DNA from: CAZOVB01 sp964583095
GTDB lineage: Bacteria; Planctomycetota; Phycisphaerae; SM23-33
Reading direction: 5' to 3'
Assembly: GCA_964583095.1 (NCBI GenBank)
Contig: CAZOVB010000065.1
Location: forward strand, 1-24,947
DNA length: 24,947 bases
Under the pieces are notes generated by a model. That model saw only the letters and a list, made by a program, of their open reading frames with translations, was not told the origin of the DNA and did not search any database. Shown here piece by piece: positions 1 through 7,812 of this stretch (position 1 is the stretch's first letter; the number at the start of each line of letters is the position of its first letter). A program made the translations under genes and the position numbers.

Positions 1-22
1 GGGGAGGCGATCGGACGCGAGG

Positions 23-47
23 CACGGACTTGCTTCGCAGGTCCGTG
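23..47. repeat. Palindrome A with GCTTCGCAGG core
   Basis: Arms 23-32 and 38-47 pair over 10 bp with one G-T pair, around a 5-nt loop. The 10-mer GCTTCGCAGG at 32-41 recurs exactly in the next palindrome at 124-133. No T-run follows, so this is not a standard terminator. It could be a REP-like intergenic element. Confidence 0.55.
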
Positions 48-115
48 GCACCCGGAATCGCTGGCGTCGGCCCTACAAATCTACTCCAACTTCTGGCGGG
101 AGCGTGGCCTCCGCG

Positions 116-139
116 TGGGAGCCGCTTCGCAGGCTCCCA
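116..139. repeat. Palindrome B with GCTTCGCAGG core
   Basis: Arms TGGGAGCC (116-123) and GGCTCCCA (132-139) are perfectly complementary over 8 bp, with an 8-nt loop. It shares the 10-mer GCTTCGCAGG with palindrome A although the outer arms differ. This is what a family of small palindromic elements with compensating arm changes would look like. Confidence 0.55.
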
Positions 140-145
140 GCCTAC

Positions 146-161
146 CGCCGGGTGCCCGGCG
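146..161. repeat. Small GC hairpin CGCCGG-GTGC-CCGGCG
   Basis: A perfect 6-bp stem with a 4-nt loop, a few bases after palindrome B. No T-tract follows. It is probably part of the same palindrome-rich intergenic element. Confidence 0.4.
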
Positions 162-645
162 TCAACGGCACTTTCACCTCTTACCTACTGACCTTTTACC
201 TGGCCGAGAGGCCGGGCTTTCATCTTTCATCCCTTCCTCTTTCATCTGGTGTCTCGCCCTTCGAGCGTTTCCCACGCGACTGCCTGCGCAAATGGTCCAA
301 AAATCGGGGCCAAATGGCCTGTTTGAAGTTTTTGAAGTCGGTTGAAGGTTGGGGCGTCTGCGGGGGTGGGTTCTTGAAGCGTATTGCGCTCTCCTTGCGG
401 GATTTCAAAGTATATTGCGGGTTAATTGCGGATAGAAAGCGAGAGCGGAAGGGAGAGACATAAGAATTGTAAGGTATTATATGGACAAGAGTTCAAGGAA
501 TTATGATCCATGAGTTGATGGGGTTGGATTGTTCGGAGCCGGTAGCTGGGGGTGGCGTTTTTCCGTCAGCCAAGGATTTTTCGGGTTTGGCGGATCGAGG
601 TTTTTCGCGAATGGCTAAAAGTTGGCGGGGAGATACGGGGGTTGG

Positions 646-1266
646 TTACTGGAGGATCTGCGGGGATTGCACGCGTCGTGCGCCGGCCTGGGTCATCTGC
701 TCCCAGGCCTGCTGGATGTCGCCGGGCTGAAGTTCGACGCCCCGGCAGGCGTCGTCGACGACCCAGGTGGTGAACCCCAGGTCGCAGGCATCCAGGACGG
801 TAGCGTGGACGCATACATTGGTGGCCAATCCGCAGACGTGGACTTCTTGGATGTCTCGCTGCTGGAGGTAGTCGCGAAGGGGTGTTTCGTTGCGTCGGCC
901 ATTGTCGAAAAAGGCGCTGTAGGAGTCGACATGTGGGTCCTGGCCCTTATCGATGACGATATCGAAGGATTCGGTGGGCAATTCGTTGACAAACGCGGCC
1001 CCGGGGGTGTTGGCTACGCAGTGGACGGGCCAGAGGGTCTGCTTAAGGCCGTGGGCCTGTATGGTCTGGCCTGGTTTTGCGCCCGGGTGGTTTGCGGCGA
1101 AGCTGACGTGGTTTTCCGGGTGCCAGTCCCGCGAGGCCACGACGCGGTCGAAGTACGGGATGATTTTGCGTATGATCGGGACAACCTGCTCGCCGTGGGG
1201 GACTTCGAGTCGGCCACCGGTGACGAAATCGTTCTGCACGTCCACCACGATCAGGCACTGTGGCAT
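646..1266 (-). CDS. pncA: Nicotinamidase (cysteine hydrolase, PncA family)
   Basis: This 206-aa cytoplasmic isochorismatase-fold hydrolase deamidates nicotinamide to nicotinate and ammonia in NAD salvage. The family's catalytic triad is visible: Asp9 in VDVQNDF, Lys107 in VIDKG, and Cys152 in CGLATNVCV. The metal site is Asp47, His49 and His53 in SRDWHPENH. Length matches bacterial PncA (about 200-215 aa). The ATG follows the pncB stop by 2 nt, and its Shine-Dalgarno AGGAAAGG lies inside the last codons of pncB, so the two are co-transcribed and probably translationally coupled. The product, nicotinate, is the substrate of PncB encoded just upstream. Other isochorismatase-like hydrolases lack this metal motif, so the assignment is firm. 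No strong terminator follows. Confidence 0.95.
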   Translation of the reverse strand: MPQCLIVVDVQNDFVTGGRLEVPHGEQVVPIIRKIIPYFDRVVASRDWHPENHVSFAANHPGAKPGQTIQAHGLKQTLWPVHCVANTPGAAFVNELPTESFDIVIDKGQDPHVDSYSAFFDNGRRNETPLRDYLQQRDIQEVHVCGLATNVCVHATVLDACDLGFTTWVVDDACRGVELQPGDIQQAWEQMTQAGARRVQSPQILQ

Positions 1267-1268
1267 GG

Positions 1269-2765
1269 CTATATCCTTTCCTGGTTGGACTTGCTGCGGG
1301 CCTGTCGGATCAGGTCGTTTTTGAGGCGGTTGAGGTTTTCTGCCAGGCCGGCCGGGTACTGGTGTGGGTTTTCGAAGCGTTTGATGGCGGGGTCGAGCTG
1401 CTGGAGCTGCCGGAGGACCCAGCGTCTGGACTGGTCGGTGGTTGGAATTTCGGTTACGACCTTGCCGTGGTTGTAAAGCGGTTCGAGCAGATCGGTTTGC
1501 TGGGCCTTTGGGTCAAGGTGCTTGGTGCGGGTATCGTCCTGGGGGTCCACGATGGTCATCCGGTCGTTTTCGGCTTGGAGGCCCATGTCGATATCGTAGA
1601 TGGCGTCGGCCTGGTACTTGCCGTCGCGCGTGAATCTTCGGACCTGGAGGATTCCGGGGTCGGTGATCTTGCCCTTCTGCTCGGAGAGTTTGACGCGTCG
1701 ATCCCACGGCTGGTCGGCGTTTTCTCGGATGGCAGCGAGTTTGTACACTCCGCCCAGTGCGGGTTCGTCGTATGCGGTGGCCAGCTTGGTCCCCACGCCC
1801 CAGATGTCGATTTTTGCCCCCTGGTTGTGCAGTGACTGGATGAGCTTTTCGTCCAGGTCGCCCGAGGCGACGATACGTGTGGACTCGAATCCGGCGGCAT
1901 CGAGGATCTCTCGGGCCTGCTTGCTCAGCCAGGCCAGGTCGCCACTGTCGAGGCGGACGCCGGAGAGGTGGTGGCCTCTTTCGCGCATGGCCTGTCCGAT
2001 TTTGACGGTGTTTCGCACGCCCCGGAGGGAGTCGTAGGTGTCGACGAGGAAGATGGAATTGTGCGGCATGGCCCGGGCCCAGGCGTCGAAGGATTCGATC
2101 TCGCTGTCGAAGCTCATCACCCAACTGTGTGCGTGTGTACCCTTGACGTCCAGGCCGTAAAGCTTGCCGGCCAGGACGTTACTGGTGGCCTGGCAGCCCC
2201 CCACACATGCGGATCGGCTTGCGGTGACGCCGCCGTCGATTCCCTGAGCGCGTCGCAGGCCGAACTCGAGCACCGGCTCGTCTCCGGCGGCCAGGCGGAT
2301 GCGGGCGGCCTTTGTGGCCACGAGGGTCGGGAAGTTGATCAGATTCAGCAGCGGGGTTTCGAGCAATTGGCACTGCATCAGGGGCCCGGTGACGCGGACA
2401 ATCGGTTCGTGGGCAAAGGCGAGGGTGCCTTCGGGCATGGCGTGGACATCGACTTGGAGCTTGAGTTGTCCCAGGGATTCGAGGAATTCCTGCTGGAAAA
2501 GCGGCTGATCGTCGCTGCCGGTCAGGGTGGAGAGGTACTCGATGTCGCTGGTGTCGAAGTGGAAGTCGGCCAGGTATTCGATCAGGTTGGCCTGGCCGCA
2601 AGTTACGGCAAAGCCGCCGTCAAAGGGGATCTTTCGGAAGACCAGGTGGAAGGCGGCCTGCTGATAGGCCTTGCCGCTGGACCAGTAGGCCTGTGCCATG
2701 GTGAGTTGGTACAGGTCGGTCAGCAATGCCAGGCTGGAGCGGTAGAGATTCCGGATGATACCCAA
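1269..2765 (-). CDS. pncB: Nicotinate phosphoribosyltransferase
   Basis: This 498-aa cytoplasmic enzyme joins nicotinate and PRPP, with ATP hydrolysis, to give nicotinate mononucleotide. Family hallmarks are the N-terminal LLTDLYQLTMAQ (about 14-25), FRKIPFDGG (43-51), GTHAHSWVMSF (209-219, with His213 in the place of the family's phosphorylated His), VRLDSGDL (270-277) and the phosphate-binding GVGTKLAT (323-330). The open frame runs upstream to 3209, but that part lies antisense to the ABC ATPase gene and has no family similarity. The conserved N-terminal motif needs a start before the first internal ATG. A TTG at 2765 has AGGA 7 nt upstream and gives a normal length, so I chose it. It is the first gene of an operon with pncA. 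Confidence 0.93.
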   Translation of the reverse strand: MGIIRNLYRSSLALLTDLYQLTMAQAYWSSGKAYQQAAFHLVFRKIPFDGGFAVTCGQANLIEYLADFHFDTSDIEYLSTLTGSDDQPLFQQEFLESLGQLKLQVDVHAMPEGTLAFAHEPIVRVTGPLMQCQLLETPLLNLINFPTLVATKAARIRLAAGDEPVLEFGLRRAQGIDGGVTASRSACVGGCQATSNVLAGKLYGLDVKGTHAHSWVMSFDSEIESFDAWARAMPHNSIFLVDTYDSLRGVRNTVKIGQAMRERGHHLSGVRLDSGDLAWLSKQAREILDAAGFESTRIVASGDLDEKLIQSLHNQGAKIDIWGVGTKLATAYDEPALGGVYKLAAIRENADQPWDRRVKLSEQKGKITDPGILQVRRFTRDGKYQADAIYDIDMGLQAENDRMTIVDPQDDTRTKHLDPKAQQTDLLEPLYNHGKVVTEIPTTDQSRRWVLRQLQQLDPAIKRFENPHQYPAGLAENLNRLKNDLIRQARSKSNQERI

Positions 2766-2865
2766 TGGGAAGTCCTGTTTTCTTGGCCGGGGCGGGGGGA
2801 GACGCTCTTGGCCCCGCGGGTAGCCGACGGTAAGCTCTTTGGATAGTATAGGAAGGAGCACGGCC

Positions 2866-3696
2866 TTGAGCGAGCCAGATAGTCGGGAGCAGCCCCGGCC
2901 CGAAGCGATCTTCGAGCTTCGGGGGGTATCGTACCATCTGGGGGGCAAAGCGATCCTGGATGGGGTTTCCTGGAGCGTCGGCCCCGGGGACCACTGGGGT
3001 CTGCTTGGCCCCAACGGTGCGGGCAAGACCACCCTGCTGCGTCTGGCCTGCGGGTACATCTGGCCCAATGCGGGCGGGTCCATCCTCCGGCTGGGTAAGG
3101 AACTGCTGGACCTTCGGCAGCTGCGGCGGAGCATCGGTTGGGTGACATCCGACCTGGCTGGGCGGATTCCGCGAAGGGAACCGGTGCTGCGTACGGTCGT
3201 CTCCGGCAAGTTCGCCCAGATCGGCCTATGGCAGGTTCAGGGCAGGCAGATCCCTGAGGAGGACTGGCAGGAAGCGCGGGATTGCCTTGGGCAACTGGGA
3301 GCGGCGGACCTGGCGGATCAGGCCTTTGGCACGCTCAGCCAGGGCGAGACGCAGAAGGTGCTCATCGCCCGTGCGAGGATGGCCCGCCCTTTGATGATCA
3401 TCCTGGATGAACCCTGCGCCGGGCTGGACCCCGGGGCCCGCGAGGCCTTTCTTGCGAGCCTGGAGGACTTTATCGCCCACAACCGCAAATGCTCCCTGGT
3501 GTACGTGACTCATCACGTGGAGGAGATTCTGCCGGGGATGGAGAATGTGGTGGTGATGGCCCGAGGGCGCATCGCCCAGTGCGGGCCGAGGCAGGAAGTG
3601 CTCACCGGGGAGAATCTCTCGCGGGTGTATGGTACGCCGATGCGACTGGTTTCCTCGGCCGGGCGGTACTGGCCGGTGGGCACGGAGCAGGAATAG
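2866..3696 (+). CDS. Stand-alone ABC transporter ATP-binding protein
   Basis: This 276-aa protein has one ABC nucleotide-binding domain. Walker A is GPNGAGKT (48-55), the signature is LSQGE (157-161), Walker B is LMIILDEP (176-183), the D-loop is AGLD (185-188), and the H-loop His is at 216 in YVTHHVEE. It resembles the YlmA/ModF-like group of soluble ABC ATPases. There is no membrane segment and no permease or binding protein beside it, so the substrate cannot be inferred. The start is the TTG at 2866, preceded by AGGAG with 7-nt spacing; an in-frame TTG at 2839 lacks this. It is divergent from pncB, with about 100 bp between starts. Confidence 0.88.
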   Translation: MSEPDSREQPRPEAIFELRGVSYHLGGKAILDGVSWSVGPGDHWGLLGPNGAGKTTLLRLACGYIWPNAGGSILRLGKELLDLRQLRRSIGWVTSDLAGRIPRREPVLRTVVSGKFAQIGLWQVQGRQIPEEDWQEARDCLGQLGAADLADQAFGTLSQGETQKVLIARARMARPLMIILDEPCAGLDPGAREAFLASLEDFIAHNRKCSLVYVTHHVEEILPGMENVVVMARGRIAQCGPRQEVLTGENLSRVYGTPMRLVSSAGRYWPVGTEQE

Positions 3697-3699
3697 ACA

Positions 3700-3735
3700 C
3701 GCGGCCCGCCGCGCTTGGAGGCGCAACGGGCCGCG
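3700..3735. terminator. Strong hairpin between convergent genes
   Basis: The arms 3700-3708 and 3727-3735 are a perfect 9-bp GC-rich stem, and the inner GCGC pair (3711-3714 with 3721-3724) extends it. It sits between the ABC ATPase stop (3696) and the stop of the opposing gene (3763). There is no T-tract on either side, so it may block exonucleases or need a factor rather than act as a textbook intrinsic terminator. Confidence 0.55.
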
Positions 3736-3762
3736 ATGGGCAATGGAAACTCGGTGGGATGA

Positions 3763-4626
3763 TCAGTAGATCAGGCCCGCAAGCATATCGGAGGGCAACA
3801 TATAGCGTTGGTCGGACTGGGCTGCCATGGCCTGGGTCGGTCTGTCGGTAAGCATCTGTCGGACTTTCTGGACCATCTCGGCCGCTTCGGATGCTTCCTC
3901 GGGTGCCTGGCCTCCGTCCATCCGGTAAGCCTGGTTGATCTCCTCGACGGCCGAGGTCATCTGAGTCTGCGCCAGGCTGCGGGCGGCGTCCAGGTTGTTG
4001 CGGACCTCCAGGGTGGTGGTCATGGCTGAGGAGAGATCCTGCAGGGTTCCATCGATGGAGTTGGAGAGCATGATGTTCTCCAACGACTCGAACGTCGGTT
4101 CGGATCCCGAGAAGACCTTGTCGCGAAGCATCTGGCGGTCCTCGGCCAGGGTTTCATCCAGGAGTCGGCTGACCTTGTCGGCCATGGTGGAGAACTCGCG
4201 GGCGAGCATTCCGATGTGGGGCCTTTCGACCTGGTCGGCTTCCTCGCCCTTCTCCGGTGGTGGCGGGGCCGATTCGATCAGCGAATTCAGGGCCTCCTGG
4301 TAGCCTTGGTCCTGGGGCAGCTCGGAGAACTCTCCGTCGTAGTCACCGGCCTGGATCTGCTGTGCAATCTGTCGCATATCCCCCAGCGTCTGCTGGATCT
4401 CGGCGAAGGTCTCGTCGACCCGCGCCGTGGCAGCAGCCTGCTGGGCTGACTCCCGCAGGGGCGTGGTATATCTGGCCCCCCAGGCATTGGAAGGCTGTTG
4501 ACCCTGGGCCTCTTGGCTGGCCTTGACGTCAAAAGCGTTGGGGAATCGCTTCCTGAGGCCCTGGAGTGCGAGACTGTTCATCTTCTGGGTGGAAAACGCG
4601 GACATCAAATTGATATTCATATCCAT
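3763..4626 (-). CDS. Helical hypothetical protein with flagellin-like N-terminus
   Basis: I do not recognise this 287-aa protein. It is mostly predicted helix, rich in Gln, Ala, Glu and Met, with a Pro-rich hinge near 121-124 and probable coiled-coil stretches around 60-95 and 190-235. There is no signal peptide, membrane segment or Cys. The start MDMNINLMSAFSTQKM recalls flagellin N-termini (MxINxNxxAxxAQ), but the conserved flagellin D0/D1 sequence does not follow, so this is a weak resemblance. The start at ATG 4626 has a weak GGGG element about 7 nt upstream; ATG 4620 and TTG 4725 are alternatives. It is convergent with the ABC ATPase and divergent from feoB, so neighbours do not suggest a role. 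Confidence 0.7.
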   Translation of the reverse strand: MDMNINLMSAFSTQKMNSLALQGLRKRFPNAFDVKASQEAQGQQPSNAWGARYTTPLRESAQQAAATARVDETFAEIQQTLGDMRQIAQQIQAGDYDGEFSELPQDQGYQEALNSLIESAPPPPEKGEEADQVERPHIGMLAREFSTMADKVSRLLDETLAEDRQMLRDKVFSGSEPTFESLENIMLSNSIDGTLQDLSSAMTTTLEVRNNLDAARSLAQTQMTSAVEEINQAYRMDGGQAPEEASEAAEMVQKVRQMLTDRPTQAMAAQSDQRYMLPSDMLAGLIY

Positions 4627-4903
4627 GGGCAGACCCCACTTGATTCTCCGGGCACCCAAGCCGGCAGTCTTTGGCAACAAGCCGAAAAGAACTGCTTCGT
4701 TTTCGTAATGAAGCTTACGATTCAAGTGATCGGGTCGATAATCGAAGAAGGGGATTTCCTGTCCGGTCTGCTGGATACATTCTACTGACCCCCTATCCTC
4801 GCCCTATTCCAGCAGTTGCGTTTTCCTTGAAACCGAGCGCCTTGCGGAAATTTCGCACATGATTGGGATTTTCTGCCAACAATGGACCCGGAAATGCTAT
4901 CCT

Positions 4904-4919
4904 GTTCACCCAAGTGAAC
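4904..4919. promoter_or_regulatory. Palindromic operator candidate upstream of feoB
   Basis: GTTCAC-CCAA-GTGAAC is a perfect inverted repeat (6-bp arms, 4-nt centre) 44 bp before the feoB start. It directly follows TATCCT at 4898-4903, a possible -10 box, so it would cover the transcription start, the usual place for a repressor. It does not match the classical Fur box. The regulator is unknown. The rest of 4627-4962 shows no gene. Confidence 0.4.
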
Positions 4920-4962
4920 TTTCTACCCCTTTGCATAACCGGACCCTGGAGTCGCCCCAGCC

Positions 4963-7563
4963 ATGCCGGAAGAAACTCCAAAACCGTCGCAGTCTGCGGA
5001 TCTGAAAACCCCCTCCAGCCTGGAGGAACTGCTGGCCGATGGGTCTTCGCTGTCGGTGGCCCTGGCGGGCAATCCCAACAGTGGCAAGACGACCGTCTTC
5101 AACTCTCTCACCGGCTCTCGCCAGCGCGTCGGGAATTACGCCGGGGTAACCGTCGAGGAGATCCAGGGCATCGCGAGGCACAGCCACGAGCAGCTTCTGG
5201 TCACCGATCTGCCCGGGACCTACAGCCTCACCGCCCGCAGCGAGGAGGAGGTCGTCACCCGGAACTTCCTGCTGGACCAGGAGCCCGGCGTTGTGGTGGA
5301 CATCGTCGATGCGTCGAATCTCGAGCGTAACCTTTACCTGGCCGTGCAACTGCTGGAATTGGGCGTACCGCTGGTGCTGGCGTTGAACATGTCCGACGTC
5401 GCCGAAGCCCGGGGCTGCCGGATCGACGCCGAGAAGCTCTCGACCCTCCTGGGCGTTCCGATCGTTCTGACCGTCGGCCACAAGGCTCAGGGGCTGGAGG
5501 ACCTGATGGAGCAGGCTCTGGCCACGGCCCGATTTTCGGACCAAGCCCTGGCCCAGCAGAAGCGCTGCAGCTACGGCGAGGACATCGAACATCATCTGTC
5601 GCTGCTGGCCAAGGCGATGAAGGACCACGTCCCGGCCGAACACCTGCGATGGTACTGCATCAAGCTGCTCGAGGCCGATCCGGAGACCGCTCGCAGGCTC
5701 CGCAAATTCTGTCCCGAAAAGGCCGAGGAGTTCCTCGACCGGGCCGAGAAATCCCGCGCCCGGCTGGAGCAGCATCTTGGTGACCGGGCGGAGATTCTCC
5801 TGGCCGAGCGAAGGTACGGTTTCATCTCGGGCGCATGCGCCGAGGCGGTTCGCCGCAGTGAACATGCCCGACATGATCTGAGCGACCGGGTGGACGTGAT
5901 TCTGACCCACCCGATCCTGGGGCTTCCGATTTTCGCCGTGCTGATGTACCTGACCTTCCAGTTGACCTTTACCCTCGGTGAGCCCCCGATGGGCTGGCTC
6001 GAGAGCGGCTTTGAATGGCTTGCCCTTCATACCGCTCAGCTCTGGCCCCGCGGGAGCGACAATCTGCTCAAATCGCTGCTGGTCGATGGAATCATCGGGG
6101 GTGTGGGCGGAGTCGTGGCGTTTCTGCCCAACATTCTTCTGCTGTTCTTTGCCATCGCCCTGCTGGAGGGCACGGGGTACATGGCCCGAGCGGCGTTTAT
6201 CATGGACAGCCTGATGCACCGCATCGGGCTCCACGGCAAGAGCTTCATACCGATGATGATCGGCTTTGGCTGTTCGGTGCCGGCCATCCTGGCCACCCGA
6301 ACGCTGGAGAACCGGCGCGATCGCCTTACGACGATGCTCATCGTTCCGCTGATGAGTTGCGGAGCGCGGATCCCCATCTACGCCCTGTTCATCCCGGCCT
6401 TCTTCCCGGTTCAGTGGCGTGGACCGATGCTCTGGCTGATCTACTTCATCGGCATCGCCGTTGCAGTCGTCTGTGCAAAGTTGCTCCGGAGTACCTTGCT
6501 GCGGGGCGAGACCACGCCGTTCGTCATGGAGTTGCCCCCCTACCGGATGCCCACCTTCTCCAGCCTGGTGGTCCACATGTGGGAACGGGCGTGGATGTAC
6601 GTCAAAAAGGCCGGAACGCTGATCCTCGGCGTTTCGATCATCCTCTGGGCCTTGACCGCCTTCCCCCGCCAGAACCGGCCTGATGTTCAGGCAGAGGCGA
6701 ACATCCTTCAGGCCCAAGCCCAGGCGATGGAAAAGCTCGATACGCTCTCGGAGCGGATGGACATGGCCGACAGGACCGAGTTGATTGCCCGGGGCGCCCG
6801 GGCGCGGCTGGACAGGCAGCAGAAGCTCCAGCAGTACTGGCCGGACGAGACCGGCTTTGACCAGGTCGGCCGGGAATACCGGGAGGAACTGGAGCGAATC
6901 TCCCGTGAACCGGGTGGCCGGGGCGTTGCAGAGATGTTCCGCCTGGCCGACCGGATCGAGCCGTTGGGCCAGGAAGAGCAGCTGCCTCTGGCATCGCTTG
7001 GCGCTGCGGCTGAACAAGACGGCCAGGAAGACTCGCCACCACCCGGCGAGTTGGAGAGGCTTCGAAGTGAGGATCCCGAAGCGTTCCAGGCGGCCGTCGT
7101 CTACCTGCGGGATTTCTCCCTGCCCCTCGAGGCGAAGCGTCAGAGCATCCATGCCCAGGCGGCCTCGGAGAAGCTCCAACGGTCTTACCTGGGCAGGATC
7201 GGTAAAGGCATGGAACCGATCCTGGCCTGGATGGGTTTCGACTGGCGTGTGGGGACTGCCCTGGTGGGAGCGGTGGCGGCCAAGGAAGTTTTCGTATCGC
7301 AGATGGGAATCGTCTTCGCGGCCGGGGAGGATTCCGAAGAGGCAGATACGCTCCGAGAGGATCTCCGGACGCATTACAGCCCGCTGGTGGGGTTTTGCAT
7401 CATGCTCTTTTGCCTGGTCAGCGCCCCTTGCGTGGGCACGGCTGCGGCAACCTGGCGGGAAAGCGGCTCGTGGAAATGGGCCGCGTTGCAATGGTTCGGT
7501 CTTACGGCCCTTGCGTTCGTCTTGACTACAATTACCTATCAGGTCGGCAGCCTTTTGTTCTAG
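4963..7563 (+). CDS. feoB: Ferrous iron transport protein B with large hydrophilic insert
   Basis: An 866-aa inner-membrane ferrous iron transporter. The N-terminal G-domain has G1 GNPNSGKT (36-43), G2 VTVEE (62-66), G3 DLPG (82-85) and G4 NMSD (142-145). A helical linker (about 190-310) precedes the membrane part, starting near THPILGLPIF (315). The two gate motifs with conserved Cys are visible: GFGCSVP (434-440) and PCVG (from 822). The family is usually 650-800 aa. The excess is a charged, Gln/Glu/Arg-rich insert at about 567-740, between an FP turn and SYLGRIGK, where most FeoB proteins have a short loop. No feoA is adjacent. The ATG at 4963 has TGGAG 11 nt upstream. A small FeoB-associated protein follows after 19 nt. 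Confidence 0.95.
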   Translation: MPEETPKPSQSADLKTPSSLEELLADGSSLSVALAGNPNSGKTTVFNSLTGSRQRVGNYAGVTVEEIQGIARHSHEQLLVTDLPGTYSLTARSEEEVVTRNFLLDQEPGVVVDIVDASNLERNLYLAVQLLELGVPLVLALNMSDVAEARGCRIDAEKLSTLLGVPIVLTVGHKAQGLEDLMEQALATARFSDQALAQQKRCSYGEDIEHHLSLLAKAMKDHVPAEHLRWYCIKLLEADPETARRLRKFCPEKAEEFLDRAEKSRARLEQHLGDRAEILLAERRYGFISGACAEAVRRSEHARHDLSDRVDVILTHPILGLPIFAVLMYLTFQLTFTLGEPPMGWLESGFEWLALHTAQLWPRGSDNLLKSLLVDGIIGGVGGVVAFLPNILLLFFAIALLEGTGYMARAAFIMDSLMHRIGLHGKSFIPMMIGFGCSVPAILATRTLENRRDRLTTMLIVPLMSCGARIPIYALFIPAFFPVQWRGPMLWLIYFIGIAVAVVCAKLLRSTLLRGETTPFVMELPPYRMPTFSSLVVHMWERAWMYVKKAGTLILGVSIILWALTAFPRQNRPDVQAEANILQAQAQAMEKLDTLSERMDMADRTELIARGARARLDRQQKLQQYWPDETGFDQVGREYREELERISREPGGRGVAEMFRLADRIEPLGQEEQLPLASLGAAAEQDGQEDSPPPGELERLRSEDPEAFQAAVVYLRDFSLPLEAKRQSIHAQAASEKLQRSYLGRIGKGMEPILAWMGFDWRVGTALVGAVAAKEVFVSQMGIVFAAGEDSEEADTLREDLRTHYSPLVGFCIMLFCLVSAPCVGTAAATWRESGSWKWAALQWFGLTALAFVLTTITYQVGSLLF

Positions 7564-7582
7564 CCCGACCGGGAGTCAACAC

Positions 7583-7801
7583 ATGTGGTGGGAATACCTG
7601 GTGGTTTTCGGCGTGATCGCCTTTGCGATCCTGATCGTGTCGCGCCGCCTGTCGCAACAGGCGTCCGGACACGATGATTGTCATTGCGGAACGGGGGCCT
7701 GCCTGGACGAGCAGGGAAACAAGGTCGAGTGTCTCTCCGGCAAGGACGAGGAAGGCAACTGCCCCAGCTGCGAGACGACCGGGTCAAAGACCGATACCTG
7801 A
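7583..7801 (+). CDS. FeoB-associated Cys-rich membrane protein
   Basis: This 72-aa protein has one N-terminal membrane helix (about 4-20) followed by a basic SRR stop and a soluble tail with six Cys (33, 35, 40, 50, 60, 63). The tail contains CHCGTGAC and CPSC. This is the layout of the small FeoB-associated Cys-rich family (Pfam PF12669 type) that sits after feoB in many bacteria, and may help bind or hand over iron; the mechanism is not established. The ATG follows GGGAG with 8-nt spacing and lies 19 nt after the feoB stop, so it belongs to the same transcript. It ends convergently 11 nt from the stop of the M28 peptidase gene. Confidence 0.85.
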   Translation: MWWEYLVVFGVIAFAILIVSRRLSQQASGHDDCHCGTGACLDEQGNKVECLSGKDEEGNCPSCETTGSKTDT

Positions 7802-7812
7802 AAGCCCTGGCT

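Larger units (their letters stand above)
1..645. other. Gene-poor left edge, no supported CDS
   Basis: No reading frame here shows recognisable protein character; the short frames are rich in Arg, Pro and Trp, as in chance ORFs. The first 165 bases are GC-rich with several palindromes, listed separately. About 215-245 is pyrimidine-rich with three copies of TTTCATC. About 280-520 is noticeably more AT-rich and includes a TATTAT at 475-480 without a convincing -35 partner. It may be the downstream region of pncA, which ends at 646 with no clear intrinsic terminator, plus the flank of a gene outside the window. Confidence 0.6.

Noticed and set aside
104..463. 119-codon frame near the left edge
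   Set aside because: It runs through palindromes, has no ribosome site and has a composition like chance ORFs.
2766..3209. N-terminal extension of pncB by 148 codons
   Set aside because: It lies antisense to the ABC ATPase and shows no similarity to the family; a TTG with a good ribosome site at 2765 gives the normal length.
4844..4859. Near-palindrome around GAAATTTC upstream of feoB
   Set aside because: The outer arms fit only with a bulged base, and it is not placed at any promoter I can identify.
4906..7491. An 861-codon open frame antisense to feoB
   Set aside because: Full of His, Gln, Gly and Arg without motifs; FeoB motifs on the plus strand settle the coding strand.
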